From: Liopterus haemorrhoidalis | Taxonomy: Eukaryota; Arthropoda; Insecta; Coleoptera; Dytiscidae | Direction: 5' to 3' | DNA length: 64,000 bases | Assembly (NCBI GenBank): GCA_963971575.1 | Contig: OZ020623.1 | Location: forward strand, 13,890,980 to 13,954,979 | Part shown: positions 22,138 through 33,372 of the stretch, one piece after another | Numbering within the stretch: the first letter of the stretch is position 1 | Layout: every line of letters starts with the position of its first letter | Notes under the pieces: generated by a model | The model's database searches: none | Told to the model about the DNA's origin: nothing | What the model saw: only the letters and a program-made list of their open reading frames with translations | Position numbers and translations under genes: made by a program

Positions 22138-22630
22138 TCAAGGTATGCACCCATATTGTTTACCTATACACTTTTGCCAGATTTTCAAGGCTAGTTTTAC
22201 AGCTTTGTCGGAATTAAACTGTTTTCCTATTAAAATGTTGTCCAAATTGCGGAAGAAGTGGTAGTCAGTGGGGGCTAGGTCTGGTGAGTATTGAGGATGA
22301 TAAAAAAGTTCCAACTCCAATTCCTATAGTTTTGCCACAGTCATTTGTGCAGTGTGTGGTCTAGCGTTATCATGCAATAAGATAGGAGTCGATCTGTTGA
22401 CCAATCTAGGCTGTTTCTCTTTAAGTTTTTGCATCATTTCGTCCAGTTGGTTGCAGTATATTTCTGCTGTGATCGATGAGCCAGGTTTTTTTTATTTGTT
22501 TGGTTTTTAAGTAATCTGTACGAAATTTGGCGAACCAATTTGATATTTTCTACTGCGTAGTGACACTAAAGCCAAATACACTATTAATGTTTCGCGCGGT
22601 CTGCGATGCCGTAGTTCCATACAGGGGTAT
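22138..22630 (-). pseudogene. mariner transposase relic
   Basis: On the minus strand a degraded N-terminal HTH (GTTASQTARNINSVFG, then ISNWFAKFRTD, about 22620-22500) is joined by deletion to a core segment: STPILLHDNARPHTAQ (second catalytic aspartate), an in-frame stop, then YSPDLAPTDYHFFRNLDN (third aspartate). The first aspartate region is missing. No terminal repeats were identified. Confidence 0.82.
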
Positions 22631-22639
22631 GAAACTCAT

Positions 22640-24269
22640 ATACACGGCTTTGAAACGGTTTTAAGTTATATTCCACCCACCGACAGCGCTAAAAGCGTTT
22701 TTTTTTAACCAACATTTTAAGAACACTTCATTATCGGCAATTTGCGGCAATTGTTTTTGACGTTGTAACGATAGGTGACAGTAAATTGTGATTGTGACAG
22801 TGATGAATTTTATAAGAAATTTTAAATATTAGCACCACATTTTTTATTTTTAAATGGTGTAGTGTAATTAATAATATTTTAAATGGTAAATGCAAAAGAA
22901 ATATAAATAGTGTAATAAAAAAAAAAAAATGGCACAGACTAAATTTAATATGTACAATAAAAGTAAATATAAAAGTAAAAAATAAATACTTGTTTATTTA
23001 TTTCATATGCTTGCTTGCAAATAAAATAATAAAACTTAATGCTTACTGAAGTATTAACTTTTAACAATTGTAATTAATTTTAATTTTAGGAAAATAATTA
23101 GGAGAGTTGTAAATAAATTAATCATAATTTTCGGTTCAAGGCAATCTTTAATTTTCTACCAAAATTACATTTTATTTTTCAATTTTGGTAGAAAATTAAT
23201 GATCGCGCGATTCATAGCAATTTAAAATATAAAAATATATTTGTGTGCACTGCGGGATGCATACTACCTAATCCTACTTCATATTACAACCACGAATGTC
23301 GCAACTATCGCTGTCCAAAGCCGTAACGTGGGAGTCCGCTCTCTTCCTTGTTTTATAATTTGTGGTTCCATACTCATACTTCATAATAGAGCGAATTTTC
23401 GACCGTTCCATTTTCAACAAAATTTATTTTAAAAAAAGTTTTTAATATTTTTTAGAGCGTACAATGATTTCTTTACACAGACAAGATGTGTAATTTTCCA
23501 ACAAAAAAAAAATAAAAAATAAACCCTAACGGTAGAATATTAGTCAATGTCAAATAATAAGCTGTTAAAGTTGGCAATATTAATAACTACAAATTTCATC
23601 CTTGACGACCTGATATAAATAGATCCAAGCGATTCAAAATTTTCGCTTATTAGGTGCGCCATTTCTCTCCAGGATTTTCCAAACAGCTTTTCTAAAAATC
23701 ACATATGTGCAATAATAACTACGCACGTAGTTCTCCAACTTATCAGGGATTGAATCTGGAAATGCAGCTACCGTTTTGAATATTTCCTTTTACCTTTGCT
23801 ATCTATACTGAAAATGAACGAAAATTTTAATTTGAAAAACATATCATAACAATAGTTTGAATACTTCATTCAGTGTTTTACAAATGCACAGTTATCTAAT
23901 ATTTATATTCACGGTCGAATAGAGATGAATGGAATCCAATTAAATATCTGTTTCGCACTAGTAAATAATTCTGAAATCTCTACAGATTAATTAAGATGTA
24001 AGAAGCAAACAATGTAATTAAAACCATGTTTTTGTTTTCAACAACAGGATTTAATAAAAGGTTATTAATGCAAGAGAATACAATCAACATTTCTTATTGG
24101 ATTGTAAATGCTTGTAAACGTTTTATAACAAGAAAGGAAGAGAAAGTACTGTAATTGTATTGTATCAGGCAGGATATGGAACTAAATAGAATTATTAAGA
24201 GGATTAAGGATTATTGGCAATATTACTTACCTCTTCTATACAATTTAAGAACGCAGCTTACACCTCTAA
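22640..24269. other. Intergenic, no gene seen
   Basis: About 1.6 kb of AT-rich sequence without recognisable coding segments; the plus ORF at 23241-23432 has no motif. The only structure is the hairpin at 23148-23199. Confidence 0.4.
23148..23199. other. Perfect 19-bp inverted repeat, 14-nt loop
   Basis: TTAATTTTCTACCAAAATT at 23148-23166 is perfectly complementary to 23181-23199. It may be the remains of a short palindromic transposon or a small-RNA hairpin; there is no evidence of transcription. Confidence 0.75.
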
Positions 24270-24420
24270 GGTTAGTCAACTATGTACTGTACGTTGTGGA
24301 TATATTTAGTAGACAGTTTTAACGTTTAAGCTTCAGAGCTATGAAAATTAATGCGTAACTAATATTGTGATCTGTCTTTTCAAACCAACTACGAAGGAAT
24401 AAATAAATTTTTTGTGATTT
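24270..24420 (+). repeat. Partial MITE, AGTCAACTATG...CCAACTACG family
   Basis: One arm of the TIR element also found complete at 39518-40073 and, split by a LINE, at 56440-57395. Shared words include GTACTGTACGTTGTGG, CAGTTTTAACGTTTAAG and CAAACCAACTACG. Only the left arm is present. Confidence 0.65.
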
Positions 24421-24774
24421 TTTACAAACCCATCATAATATAGGTATTATAACCGCAATAGGGGATACGCATAAATTTTATATTTCCTTAAAACTACATT
24501 TTTTTGATATGTTAATGTTAGTTATGTCACTTAACAAAACAAAATTCACATTTTAATTAATATTACAGCCAAATTTTTTAATTAAAATATTGTAAATTTG
24601 AAATAAGCCGACCATAGCGCGAAGGTTGCCGAGTAAATACGACTGAGCATGACGTCAAAGACAACTCAGACTACAACATAATCTTTACGTGTGTATATTG
24701 TATTGTTCGAGAGTTTTGTATTTGTTTTTAAACAATTTTTCACGTTTATTTATTACGTCAATTTATTATAAAAA

Positions 24775-24905
24775 TGGCAGATAAAGATTTTGTTAGGGCT
24801 CAGAGTGATAATTTACCCAACATTGATGCTTTTATGCTCATGGAATATATGAAAAATAATGAATGCTACAGTGCTGAAGAAATACGTGGTGTCAAAACAG
24901 ACTTG
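24775..24905 (+). pseudogene. Exon-like start of a repeat-family protein
   Basis: ATG at 24775 opens MADKDFVRAQSDNLPNIDAF followed by MLMEYMKNNECYSAEEIRGV and KTDL, then a possible splice donor (GTACGT). The second block resembles the N-terminus of a multicopy insect protein family with a SWIM-like zinc finger and YqaJ-type nuclease region; that comparison is from memory and weak. The downstream exons are not seen within several hundred bases. Probably a transposon-associated remnant. Confidence 0.35.
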
Positions 24906-25409
24906 TACGTAAACCATTTATGTATTCTATAACTTTATGTAAACAATATAAACGCTGCAACTCTGTAAAATGTAAATATTTATGTAATTTACATGTCAGA
25001 ATTTTACTACATTGTTTACATGAAGTTACAAAACGTTAGAGGCATAATTGAAATACTGCAATATAGGTTATATATTTTAAAATAAAATTTAATTCGGTAA
25101 ACATGTATAAATTGTTTTTACAGAATTAAACTTTATTTTAATTAAAATCACTGTAACTTTACAAAATCTATAAAAGTTATACAAGCAAATAAGTTCACGA
25201 CAGACTGTATAGGCTGTACGCTGTAAACTGGGTAGGCTGTACGCAGTACACTTATGTAGGGTATGACGTCACACGGGGTTTTCCCGCGCTACATACATTT
25301 ATAATTTTTTTAAGCCTTCAAATTAAAAAAAAAATGCAGAACTGTTTTTTATGTTTATATGCAACAAGAGGAATATAATAAAAAATAAAAAAAAATCATG
25401 CCTATCCCC
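24906..25409. other. Intergenic, no gene seen
   Basis: Low-complexity AT-rich sequence with a short repeated GTAGGCTGTACGC near 25208-25250. No ORF of note. Confidence 0.4.
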
Positions 25410-25565
25410 TATTCTTTTGTCTGTCTGTCTGTCTATATGGTAGAAATTGTAGCCAAACGGCTTAACATGGAAACATTAAGTTGAAATTTGACACGCTTAT
25501 ACAACTCTTTGACCCAGATATAGGAAAAGTTCGAATAAAAACATCGCGTTATAAACAAATATGTA
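25410..25565 (-). repeat. Dispersed repeat fragment with GTCT run
   Basis: (GTCT)n at about 25420-25436, then GTAGCCAAACGGCTTAACA and TATACAACTCTTTGACCCAG. This is the reverse complement of the block at about 8975-9060 and is close to 59744-59826. No tRNA-like part here. Confidence 0.7.
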
Positions 25566-25590
25566 TTTAATGAAAAAATAAATATTTTAT

Positions 25591-25593
<3 letters not shown>

Positions 25594-25672
<79 letters not shown>
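25594..25672. repeat. (TA)n microsatellite
   Basis: About 39 uninterrupted TA dinucleotides. Confidence 0.98.
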
Positions 25673-25673
<1 letters not shown>

Positions 25674-25799
25674 CGTAGAACAACAAGCAAATTTTATTTT
25701 TTATTTAATTTTTTTAAATTTTGTGTTAAATTTTGTTGAAAAAATTCTTAATTTTTGCTCATAACCGGAAAATTTAGATAGTAACCTATGTATTTTTTA

Positions 25800-27740
25800 A
25801 GAGAACAAAGATATTGTTAAAATAGCAATCAAAATAGCAATGACTACATACTCTATAGCAATCTGAGAAAATCATGTAAGGTAAACATTTTTTTTTTTTT
25901 TTTTAATTTTTGGCCTTTGCTGCTGTGGCAATTAGCCAGGACAATTTTTTATTTGAGAAAATTTCCATGCCTGAACGGGATTCGAACCCGAGACCTTCGC
26001 AACGCAGAGCACATGTGTTACCACTACGCTACGCCGGTCGGCAAGGTAAACATTCGTATCGACCATGATTACGTCTTCAACATTCAAAACAGTTTGTCGA
26101 ACAACCCAAAATCATTTTGGAGTTTTGTCAACCATGAAAAAAGTACTGGCACTGGTATTCCAAAGAACATGTCTTACAATGATCTAAAAGCAGAAACAGG
26201 TATGGATATTTGCAACCTGTTCGCGTCATATTTCGATTCAGTGTACTCCAACATAAGGTAGCGATACTTGTGTTCAACCATGTATATGGGCCAGTTTTGT
26301 CTCACTTGGAAATTAACATCGTTCTTAAAAAACTGAGCTCTCTTGATATAAACAAAGGCTGTGGACCTGATGGTGTACCTCCTTTATTGTTACGACGTTG
26401 CTGTTCTACACTAAGTGAACCTCTGAGCAGCCTATTTCGTCTATCGGTTGAAACTGGGATCTTCCCTTCCATGTGGAAAATTGCGTTTACAACACCAGTA
26501 AATAAATCAGGTTGTAAGTCACGGGTAGAGAACTACAGACCCATCTCTATCCTATCATGCATCTCCAAAGTCATTGAATCGATCATCACAGATATAATTT
26601 CTTCTTGCTACAAGAATACTATTATACCACAACAACACGGCTTCTTCATGGGCCGTTCCACAACAACGAATTTAATATCTTTCAAGGACTAAATTCTATC
26701 TTCGTTGGAGACCGGGAACGAAGTACACGCCGTATACACGGATTTCCGAAAGGCATTTGACCGAATTAATCATGACGTCCTTTTAGCCAAACTGAGAGCA
26801 TATGGAATCCAGCCTCCCCTGTCACTGTGGCTTAAGTGTTATCTACAGGGACAAGCCCAGCACGTTACAATTAACAATTGCACATCCCGAGTCATAAATG
26901 TGACTTCAGGTGTTCCACAAGGCTCACACCTAGGACCAGTGCTTTTTACCTTGTTCATCAACGACATCGGTGTAGGAATCTTACATAGCAGATATCTATT
27001 GTTTGCTGATGACTTAAAACTTTATTCTGCAGTCAAATCATCCGCAGATTCTCACAGCTTGCAAAATGATCTGGATGTCGTAGCAGCATGGTGTAAAATT
27101 AATTGCCTCTCTCTGAATATAGATAAATGCTCTTCGATATGCTTTTCGAAAAAACCTCTCATCGTTCAGCTATGTGGTTAACGGAGTCCCACTCAAGCAA
27201 GTGGATGAACTTGCGAGATCTGGGAGTCATCTTTACTAGCAACTTTTCCTTTAAAAAACATATGACTCTGTGTGTAAAAAGGCAGCGAGGATGCCACCTT
27301 GAGTATGCTAGTGTGGTATGGAGCCCATACCAGTCCACACACTGCTATCGCCTAGAGAATGTACAGGACAAATTTATTAAAATATTTCTCCACAAAGTGG
27401 GAATCAACTACACTTTGTTATCTCGCGACCAGAGAAGACAATTAGTAGGAATCGACACATTAAGAAAGAAGCGTGACATAAATGGGTTATGTCTACTCCA
27501 CAAAATTATAAATGGTGCGATACCATCAACAGATCTCTTAGAAAATATATAAATATAGTACTACGAGTTCCTGCACGCTCTACTAGAAATCAAGTTACAT
27601 TCTTCGTGACCCAACACAAGACCAATTACGGGAGGGATGTAACTATTGACAGAATCTGCCGCCTGTACAATTCCTTTTGTTGCACCTCAATACTGTTGAC
27701 ATCTTTAATTCAGTTTTTAGCCGTTTTAAAACTTCATTGA
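25800..27740 (+). pseudogene. jockey-like LINE, RT and C-terminal region
   Basis: Plus-strand fragments give a full order of RT motifs. First is NNPKSFWSFVNHEKS (26100), then LDINKGCGPDGVPPLLL, ENYRPISILSCISKVIE and QQHGFFMGRSTTTNL (to 26692). A stop follows, then AVYTDFRKAFDRINHDVLL, SGVPQGSHLGPVLFTLFIND, LLFADDLKLY (FADD at 27002-27013) and the thumb and C-terminal region to about 27740. Frameshifts or stops occur near 26260, 26692, 27180 and 27550. The 5' portion, including any endonuclease, is missing. A SINE at 25890-26042 interrupts it. It is a different LINE copy from the one at 18160-20162 and better preserved. Confidence 0.88.
25890..26042 (-). mobile_element. SINE with tRNA head, 12-bp target duplication
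   Basis: On the minus strand the element starts with a tRNA-like head (GCCGACCGGCGTAGCGTAG as box A region, GGGTTCGAATCCC as box B), continues through a short body and ends in a poly(A) tail, seen as T18 at about 25887-25904. AAGGTAAACATT is duplicated at 25878-25889 and 26043-26054, which shows LINE-type retroposition into the surrounding jockey-like LINE. Confidence 0.92.
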
Positions 27741-27823
27741 CGGCCGCTTACGAATATTTTTAATTCTGTAATATATTCATGTATTATTTTCAAATGTTTT
27801 ACATGTATTTTTGTTTTCTTTTT

Positions 27824-28796
27824 ACTTGCCCGACCTTAATATATAAGGGGCAAGTATTGTAATCGCGAAAATTTTCGATGTCGAGATTTTGACTGATGAC
27901 CACGTTTCATGGTCCAGGGAATCCAAAAAACCTATTTTCGAAGTGCCGTCCGTATGTGTGTGTGTCTGTATGTATACACGATAACTCAAGAACGGTTCAA
28001 CTTAGAGAATTCGTTTTAGTGCTAAAAAATTCTCCTATTAAATGGGAAGAACCGTATTGTTTTTTATAAAGATCGTTTGAATAGAAATGGGAGTTTACTC
28101 GTGTCGATTTTAAGATTTTTGCGAATATTTAGCAACATAAAAATATTTCGAAAAAATTTATTGAACAAAAGTTACTATAAATGCAATAACTAATAACTTT
28201 TATTTGAGACGTTTTTTGATAAAACGAAAATTTTTGAATTTTTTTTGTAAAATTATTTAAAATTTTTCCAAGTCTCAATTTTTACTTGCCCGACCTTAAT
28301 ATATAAGGGGCAAGTATTGTAATCGCGAAAATTTTCGATGTCGAGATTTTGACGGATGACCACGTTTCATGGTCCAGGGAATACAAAAAACCTATTTTCG
28401 AAGTGTCGTCCGTATGTGTGTGTGTCTGTGTGTGTGTGTGTGTGTCTGTGTGTGTGTTTCTGTGTGTCTGTGTGTGTGTCTGTATGTATACACGATAACT
28501 CAAGAACGGTTCAACTTAGAGAATTCGTTTTGTTACTAAAAAATTCTCCTATTAAATGGGAAGAACCCTATTGTTTTTTATAAAGATCGTTTGAATGGAA
28601 ATGGGAGTTTACTCGTGTCGATTTTAAGATTTTTGCGAATATTTAGCATTACAAAAATATTTCGAAAAAATTTATTGAACAAAAGTTACTATAAATGCAA
28701 TAACTAATAACTTTTATTTGAGACGTTTTTTGATAAAACAAAAAAATTTGAATTTTTTTTGTAAAATTATCTAAAATTTTTCCAAGTCTCAATTTT
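27824..28796. repeat. Tandem pair of a 460-bp repeat
   Basis: Unit 1 begins at 27824 and unit 2 at 28284, both with ACTTGCCCGACC and the self-complementary GGGGCAAGT 23 bases later. The copies are nearly identical except for an expanded TG tract in unit 2. Shared landmarks are CCACGTTTCATGGTCCAGGG, CACGATAACTCAAGAACGG and ATTCTCCTATTAAATGGGAA. The block might be a tandem Helitron/Helentron-like element, but this is not proven. Confidence 0.8.
28415..28490. repeat. (TG)n-rich microsatellite
   Basis: TG dinucleotides interrupted by occasional TC, expanded relative to the matching 24 bases of unit 1 (about 27955-27978). Short ORFs here on both strands encode only Thr-His or Val-Cys repeats. Confidence 0.9.
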
Positions 28797-28797
28797 T

Positions 28798-29053
28798 TCA
28801 TATTTATATGTAACGTTTCCATGGTCATGATAATTAATTCGTAACAAGTAAACCAAGCCTTGGACAAAAATTTGTATAGAACATAATTTGATGTATTTTT
28901 GAAGATTTATCTAAATATTAAAAAAAAAAAAAAAAATTATTATATTTTTTTTTTGGGAGGGCAAGTCTAGCGGAGGTTTCCCTTCGCCACTGGTTTCATA
29001 TTTATATGTAACGTTTCCATGGCCATGATAATTAATTCGTAACAAGTAAACCA
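28798..29053. repeat. 57-bp direct repeats flanking a 140-bp module
   Basis: CATATTTATATGTAACGTTT and the following 37 bases occur at 28798-28855 and again at 28996-29053. They bracket a module that starts GCCTTGGACAAAAATTTG, has an A-rich middle, and ends GGGAGGGCAAGTCTAGCGG then CTTCGCCACTGG. The same module is at 29817-29966 without the flanking repeat. Confidence 0.75.
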
Positions 29054-29816
29054 CAGAACACAATATATTAAGAACGGACACTGGCAGCAAAAAAAATTAG
29101 TACGTTCCCTCTAGGAATATACCAATGAACTAAACAACAACAACCGCCAAATTTAAATTTTACTATCTGATTTACGTTCATAATTACCATTATTATTGTA
29201 TTAAATATATTATATTATTTATATTATCAAAAGTTTTACACTTAAAAAAGAAATACATATATATATATTTAATAATCCATATACATTAATATAACATATA
29301 AATAAGGAATTTAAATAAATAAATCAAAATAAAAGGTGTAAGCTACTTATTTTTGAAACACAAAATTATACACAACATTATAATTACTAATTACAAACAC
29401 TGTATTAATAAAATTCGAGGCTATACCTGTTTCTTTATTTTTTCGGCCTCATATTTGGTTTCTACACATTTCAGATCATTATAAGACAATAGCCGCAAAA
29501 AATCAATTTTTGTCTGTCTTCCCGAGATGTACAATGTATGTATCAAATACAGTATAAGATGACCAAAATTTGAAATAAAACTCTATTATTTGAACCATGT
29601 ATTTGAAAATTAACAAGCTTAAATGCGTATTACTTCAACACCAACTGTCATGTGTTTGACAGTTAATGGCGGCTGATCGAAAGCTAGAACACGAAGTTTC
29701 TGATCGTTTGAAGTCGGGTGTATTCGTAATTTATTTTGCACTATGTCACCATCTACCAATATACCAGAAAACTAAAACTCGAGCCAAGGTCATTACATAC
29801 CAGTGGCACCCGGGTA
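29054..29816. other. Intergenic, no gene seen
   Basis: AT-rich sequence with short AT runs; no coding signal or terminal repeat recognised. Confidence 0.4.
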
Positions 29817-29966
29817 CCTTGGACAAAAATTTGTATAGAACATAATTTGATGTATTTTTGAAGATTTATATAAATATTTAAAAAAAAAAAAATTATATTA
29901 TATTTTTGTTTTTGTTTTATTTTTTGGGAGGGCAAGTCTAGCGGAGGTTTCCCTTCGCCACTGGTT
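29817..29966. repeat. Second copy of the GGCAAGTCTAGCGGAGG module
   Basis: CTTGGACAAAAATTTGTATA to CCTTCGCCACTGGTTT, matching 28856-28994 except for the length of the A/T tract in the middle. Confidence 0.8.
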
Positions 29967-30614
29967 TTAATGTATCATGTGTTATTTGGGGCTAACCCGT
30001 AAATACGTTTTTCGGTAAAGAAAAATGGTCCCTTAATGCGGCAACTTTGGTCTTATTTTAGCGACCTCGTATCTCTTATCGTTCTCGAGATCCCCATGCC
30101 TAACAAGTTATTTGGGACCACCTGTATATTAATTTTATGAATACAAAACTGTTTTTATATCAACAGATTTTACTAGAGAAAATATTTAATAAATGTAATT
30201 ACATTGTGCATAATTATAAAGTGTGTTTGTTTTAAATTACCTTGTAATTAACTTTCTGCTTTTCCATTATTTGTAACAATTTTGCATAATCACAATTTGA
30301 AATTGTGGTAATTACAAGAATCTCAATTCTAACACATTTTTAATTATTACATTGGTATATAACCAAGTTTCATATACAACTTTATAATCAGCTATTGTAT
30401 TTTAAATTATGATTTTTATTTGTGTACCTCTGATGAAGATATAAAATTCGTAACTGGCTAGATCTAGTTAAATTATTTATGTCCGCAACCCATACACCCC
30501 TTCCATAATAATTCTATATTAGTCCTATTTTTCTTACCTTTCTGTTCCTTGTGTTCCATTGTAGCATCATATCCTTGGACTTGGTAAACTGTGAAGCAAG
30601 ACACTGACGTTATT
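29967..30614. other. Intergenic, no gene seen
   Basis: No ORF with recognisable motifs. The minus-strand ORF at 30473-30670 overlaps the mariner end and has no family match. Confidence 0.4.
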
Positions 30615-31324
30615 CGAGGGTAGCCTCTTACATTTCGGGATTGAGCAAAACTAGTGCTGTCATCTGACAACTGACCCTTCTATCGTAAAGTTTGACATTT
30701 TTGACGGTATACGTACTTGGAACGTTTTGATGTACAAGCGCTAATATTGTTGTTCACAGTAACTTGAAAAATGGAATTAAATCGTGAACATTTTCGAGCG
30801 ATTATTTTTTACAACTTTCGACGTGGATTAACCCAACAAAAATGTATTGATGAACTTAATTCGACTTTTGGCGATGAAGTACCATCAAGGACTACTGTTT
30901 ATCGATGGTTTTCCGGCTTCAATCGTGGCCGTAGTTCGCTTAAGGACGAATTTCGTGAAGGTCTTCCAAAATCAGTTGTTGTTCCAGAAAACATTGATGC
31001 TCTGCGTGAACTGATACTGTAAGATCGTCATGTAATTTATCGTGAAATTGAGGTATCCTTAGGCATTAGTGTGACCAGCATACATTCACTATTGCATGAA
31101 CATTTGGCCGTAAAAAAGATTTGTTCGCATTGGATCCCACATAATTTGACAATCGCCTTGGAGGTGCCTCAATCGGAGTGGAAAAAGTGCTTCAAAAATT
31201 GGTTTAAACGCAAGCAAAATTTTATTGATCTCCATGGAGAATATTTTGAAAAACAATAAAGCCAATTTTGTTGTTGAATAATTGTTTTTGATCTCAAATC
31301 CCGAAATATAAAAGACAACCCTCG
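30615..31324 (+). mobile_element. Internally deleted mariner, 710 bp
   Basis: The 5' end CGAGGGTAGCCTCTTACATT and the 3' end (AAATATAAAAGACAACCCTCG, ending 31324) are inverted repeats of about 28 bp with a few mismatches. TA follows at 31325-31326; the left flank reads TT. The coding part keeps only the two ends of the transposase. It shares its internal deletion junction with the copy at 54819-56145. Confidence 0.85.
30771..31259 (+). pseudogene. mariner transposase, N and C ends fused
   Basis: Starts MELNREHFRAIIFYNFRRGL and continues with the first HTH (IDELNSTFGDEVPSRTTVYR), a linker, an in-frame stop after RELIL, and the second HTH (IEVSLGISVTSIHSLLHEHL). Then KICSHWIPHNLTI jumps straight to QSEWKKCFKNWFKRKQNFID and the C-terminus GEYFEKQ. 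All three catalytic aspartates are missing. Confidence 0.88.
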
Positions 31325-31344
31325 TATATTTCACTCGGATGATT

Positions 31345-31570
31345 ACAGCCCTCGGTTACAGTTCTGACTGGTAAGAACAGTCTGAATTGTGAAGTGGCTG
31401 GTTCAAGTCTCCGTTGGTGTTATTATTTGGGTGAGAATAACATTACTCCCATTTTCCCAATCATTCATCCCTCATCCAGGTGGAAGAGCTCGCCTCCTGG
31501 CATCAACGATTAGCCTCATTGCAGAAACAGGGAGAAGTAATATAAATAAATTAAATTTAAAAAAAAGAAA
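31345..31570 (+). mobile_element. SINE, tRNA-derived head, copy 2 (5'-truncated)
   Basis: Second copy of the SINE at 1467-1708. It begins in the middle of the head (GTTCTGACTGGTAAGAACAG), keeps box B (GCTGGTTCAAGTCTCCG) and the complete body through CCTCATTGCAGAAACAGGG, and ends in an A-rich tail. It lies about 20 bp beyond the mariner at 30615-31324. Confidence 0.8.
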
Positions 31571-31662
31571 ACTGCAAATAGTGCACAAAGAAATATCGGT
31601 ATAAACAACAAAAATATTGAAACGTAACGTATTATATAAAAAACTTTACTAATGATGTTCTA

Positions 31663-32953
31663 CAAGGTGTCTCAAAAGAAATTTTATATTTATTTAGCTT
31701 ACTGCGTGAACGCAACGTATCCTAGGGGCGCGGGGGTTATGTCAATCGGTAGCCTGGCTCTTGGGAATTCAGTCGCTATGGAGCGTTTCTCGGGAGCAGA
31801 CCGCGCGTTATACGTGCGAGAGTTTTACAAAAACGGTGATTCGGCGACTGTAGCGTGTAGAAAATTCTGCAGTATTCGAGGTTTTCGCCACTTAAATGAT
31901 GCGCCAAGCATTCCTCTCAATCGACATTGGGTTAAAAAGTTTGAAGAGACTGGTACAACGCTGGATAAACCAAAATCCGGGCGACCTAGGTCATCAAGAA
32001 CGGTAGAAAACGTGGAGAATGTTAATCAGTCTGTTCGTGACGACCCGAACCTTTCAATTCGGAAGCGCGCAAGTGCTTTAAATGTGCATAGATCATCATT
32101 ACATCGCATTATGCACAAAGACCTAAAGCTGCACTCCTACAAAATTTAATTGGTGCAAGAATTAAAGCCCCAATATGCCAGTCAGAGGCTTAATTTCGTA
32201 AATCAGGTGATTGAGCGATTTTCAACGTTTACCAACATTTTGTTTTCGGATGAAGCTCATTTTCATCTTAATGGCCACGTAAATAAGCAGAACTGCCGGT
32301 ACTGGAGTGCAACGAATCCGAAACGCAAACATCACAAACCCCTACATTCGCCTAAAGTGACCGTATGGGCTGCGATATCGGCGCGAGGAATTATCGGCCC
32401 TTCCTTTTTGGAAGACGAAAGGGAGCGTGCAGCTACAGTGAATTCAGAGCGTTATGTGGAGATGTTAGACAACTTCTTGGTACCTGAACTGCAAAACTTT
32501 CCTGGCTATAACCAAAGAACATGGTTCCAACAGGACGGAGCAACGTCACACACGTCCAATATGTCTCTGCCACGTGTTCGTGAAATTTTCTCAGGCAAAT
32601 TGATCTCCCGGAGAGGTGACATAAATTGGCCTCCACGCAGTCCAGATTTAACCCCTATGGACTTTTTCCTATGAGGTTATCTTAAATCTAAAGTTTACGC
32701 CAATAAACCGACTTCACTGGCGCATTTGAAAGAAAATATCCGTCACGAAATGGCAACCATCCCTGAGTCCACCTGCCGACACGTCATAAGTAATTTTACT
32801 GTTCGATTAAATGAGTGCCGAGAACGCGAGGGCCTACATTTAGACGATATTATTTTTAAGAAATAAATCCCCAAAAAGTGTATTTTTTCTATATACGTCT
32901 TACTTTTTTTTTAATCGATCCACTAGATATAAAATTTCTTTTGAGACACCTTG
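31663..32953 (+). mobile_element. DD41D mariner-type transposon, second copy
   Basis: 1291 bp with the same 26-bp inverted repeats as the copy at 4046-5356 and TA at 31661-31662 and 32954-32955. The 20-bp length difference is one deletion in the 3' UTR after GTGTATTTT, at a T-run microhomology. By eye about 28 substitutions separate the two 1089-bp coding regions (roughly 97 percent identity). Confidence 0.95.
31778..32866 (+). pseudogene. DD41D transposase, two in-frame stops
   Basis: Same length and frame as the intact copy (1089 bp) with no indels. Two nonsense changes break it: CAA to TAA just after LHSYKI (32147-32149), and TGG to TGA in the FFLWGYL motif (about 32672-32674). The catalytic aspartates in SDEAHF, QQDGATSH and TPMDFFL are all still encoded. 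The terminal repeats are intact, so the element could be mobilised by the protein of the other copy. Confidence 0.94.
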
Positions 32954-32955
32954 TA

Positions 32956-33372
32956 TAATATTTTTGTGGAATCATTAAATAACATTCGCGTAAACCCCGG
33001 TTAAAAACCACTTTTCTAAAGGATTCTACTGGGTGAAATATGAAATTATTCAAAATAATCTATGTTCAGAATTTATTTAAAAAATGCACATTTAATGTGC
33101 GGGACAATTGCACCATATCTTGACATCTCACAAGTAAGTAGGTGACTTAAATAATTAATTGATAAAATTTTCAAACAAAAATCAAAAACAGCAAGGCATC
33201 CTTAATTTCTCTTCCATATATTACACAATCTTCATATATATATATTTAGTTATTATTAAGAAATTATATATATTCTCTATCTACGCTGATGAAAAAAATA
33301 TAGAATTTCAGATCTAAAAATTGTTATATCGGATGGAAAATTCGATGTTTTATTAATTAAATAATTATTAAC
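32956..33372. other. Intergenic, no gene seen
   Basis: AT-rich spacer after the DD41D element, with a short TATA run near 33236-33246. No coding signal. Confidence 0.45.

Noticed and set aside
25970..26042. Functional tRNA gene on the minus strand
   Set aside because: The boxes are good but the acceptor stem is poor, and a poly(A) tail plus 12-bp duplication show a SINE.
28282..28583. ORFs on both strands over the TG tract
   Set aside because: They encode only dinucleotide-derived repeats (Thr-His, Val-Cys).
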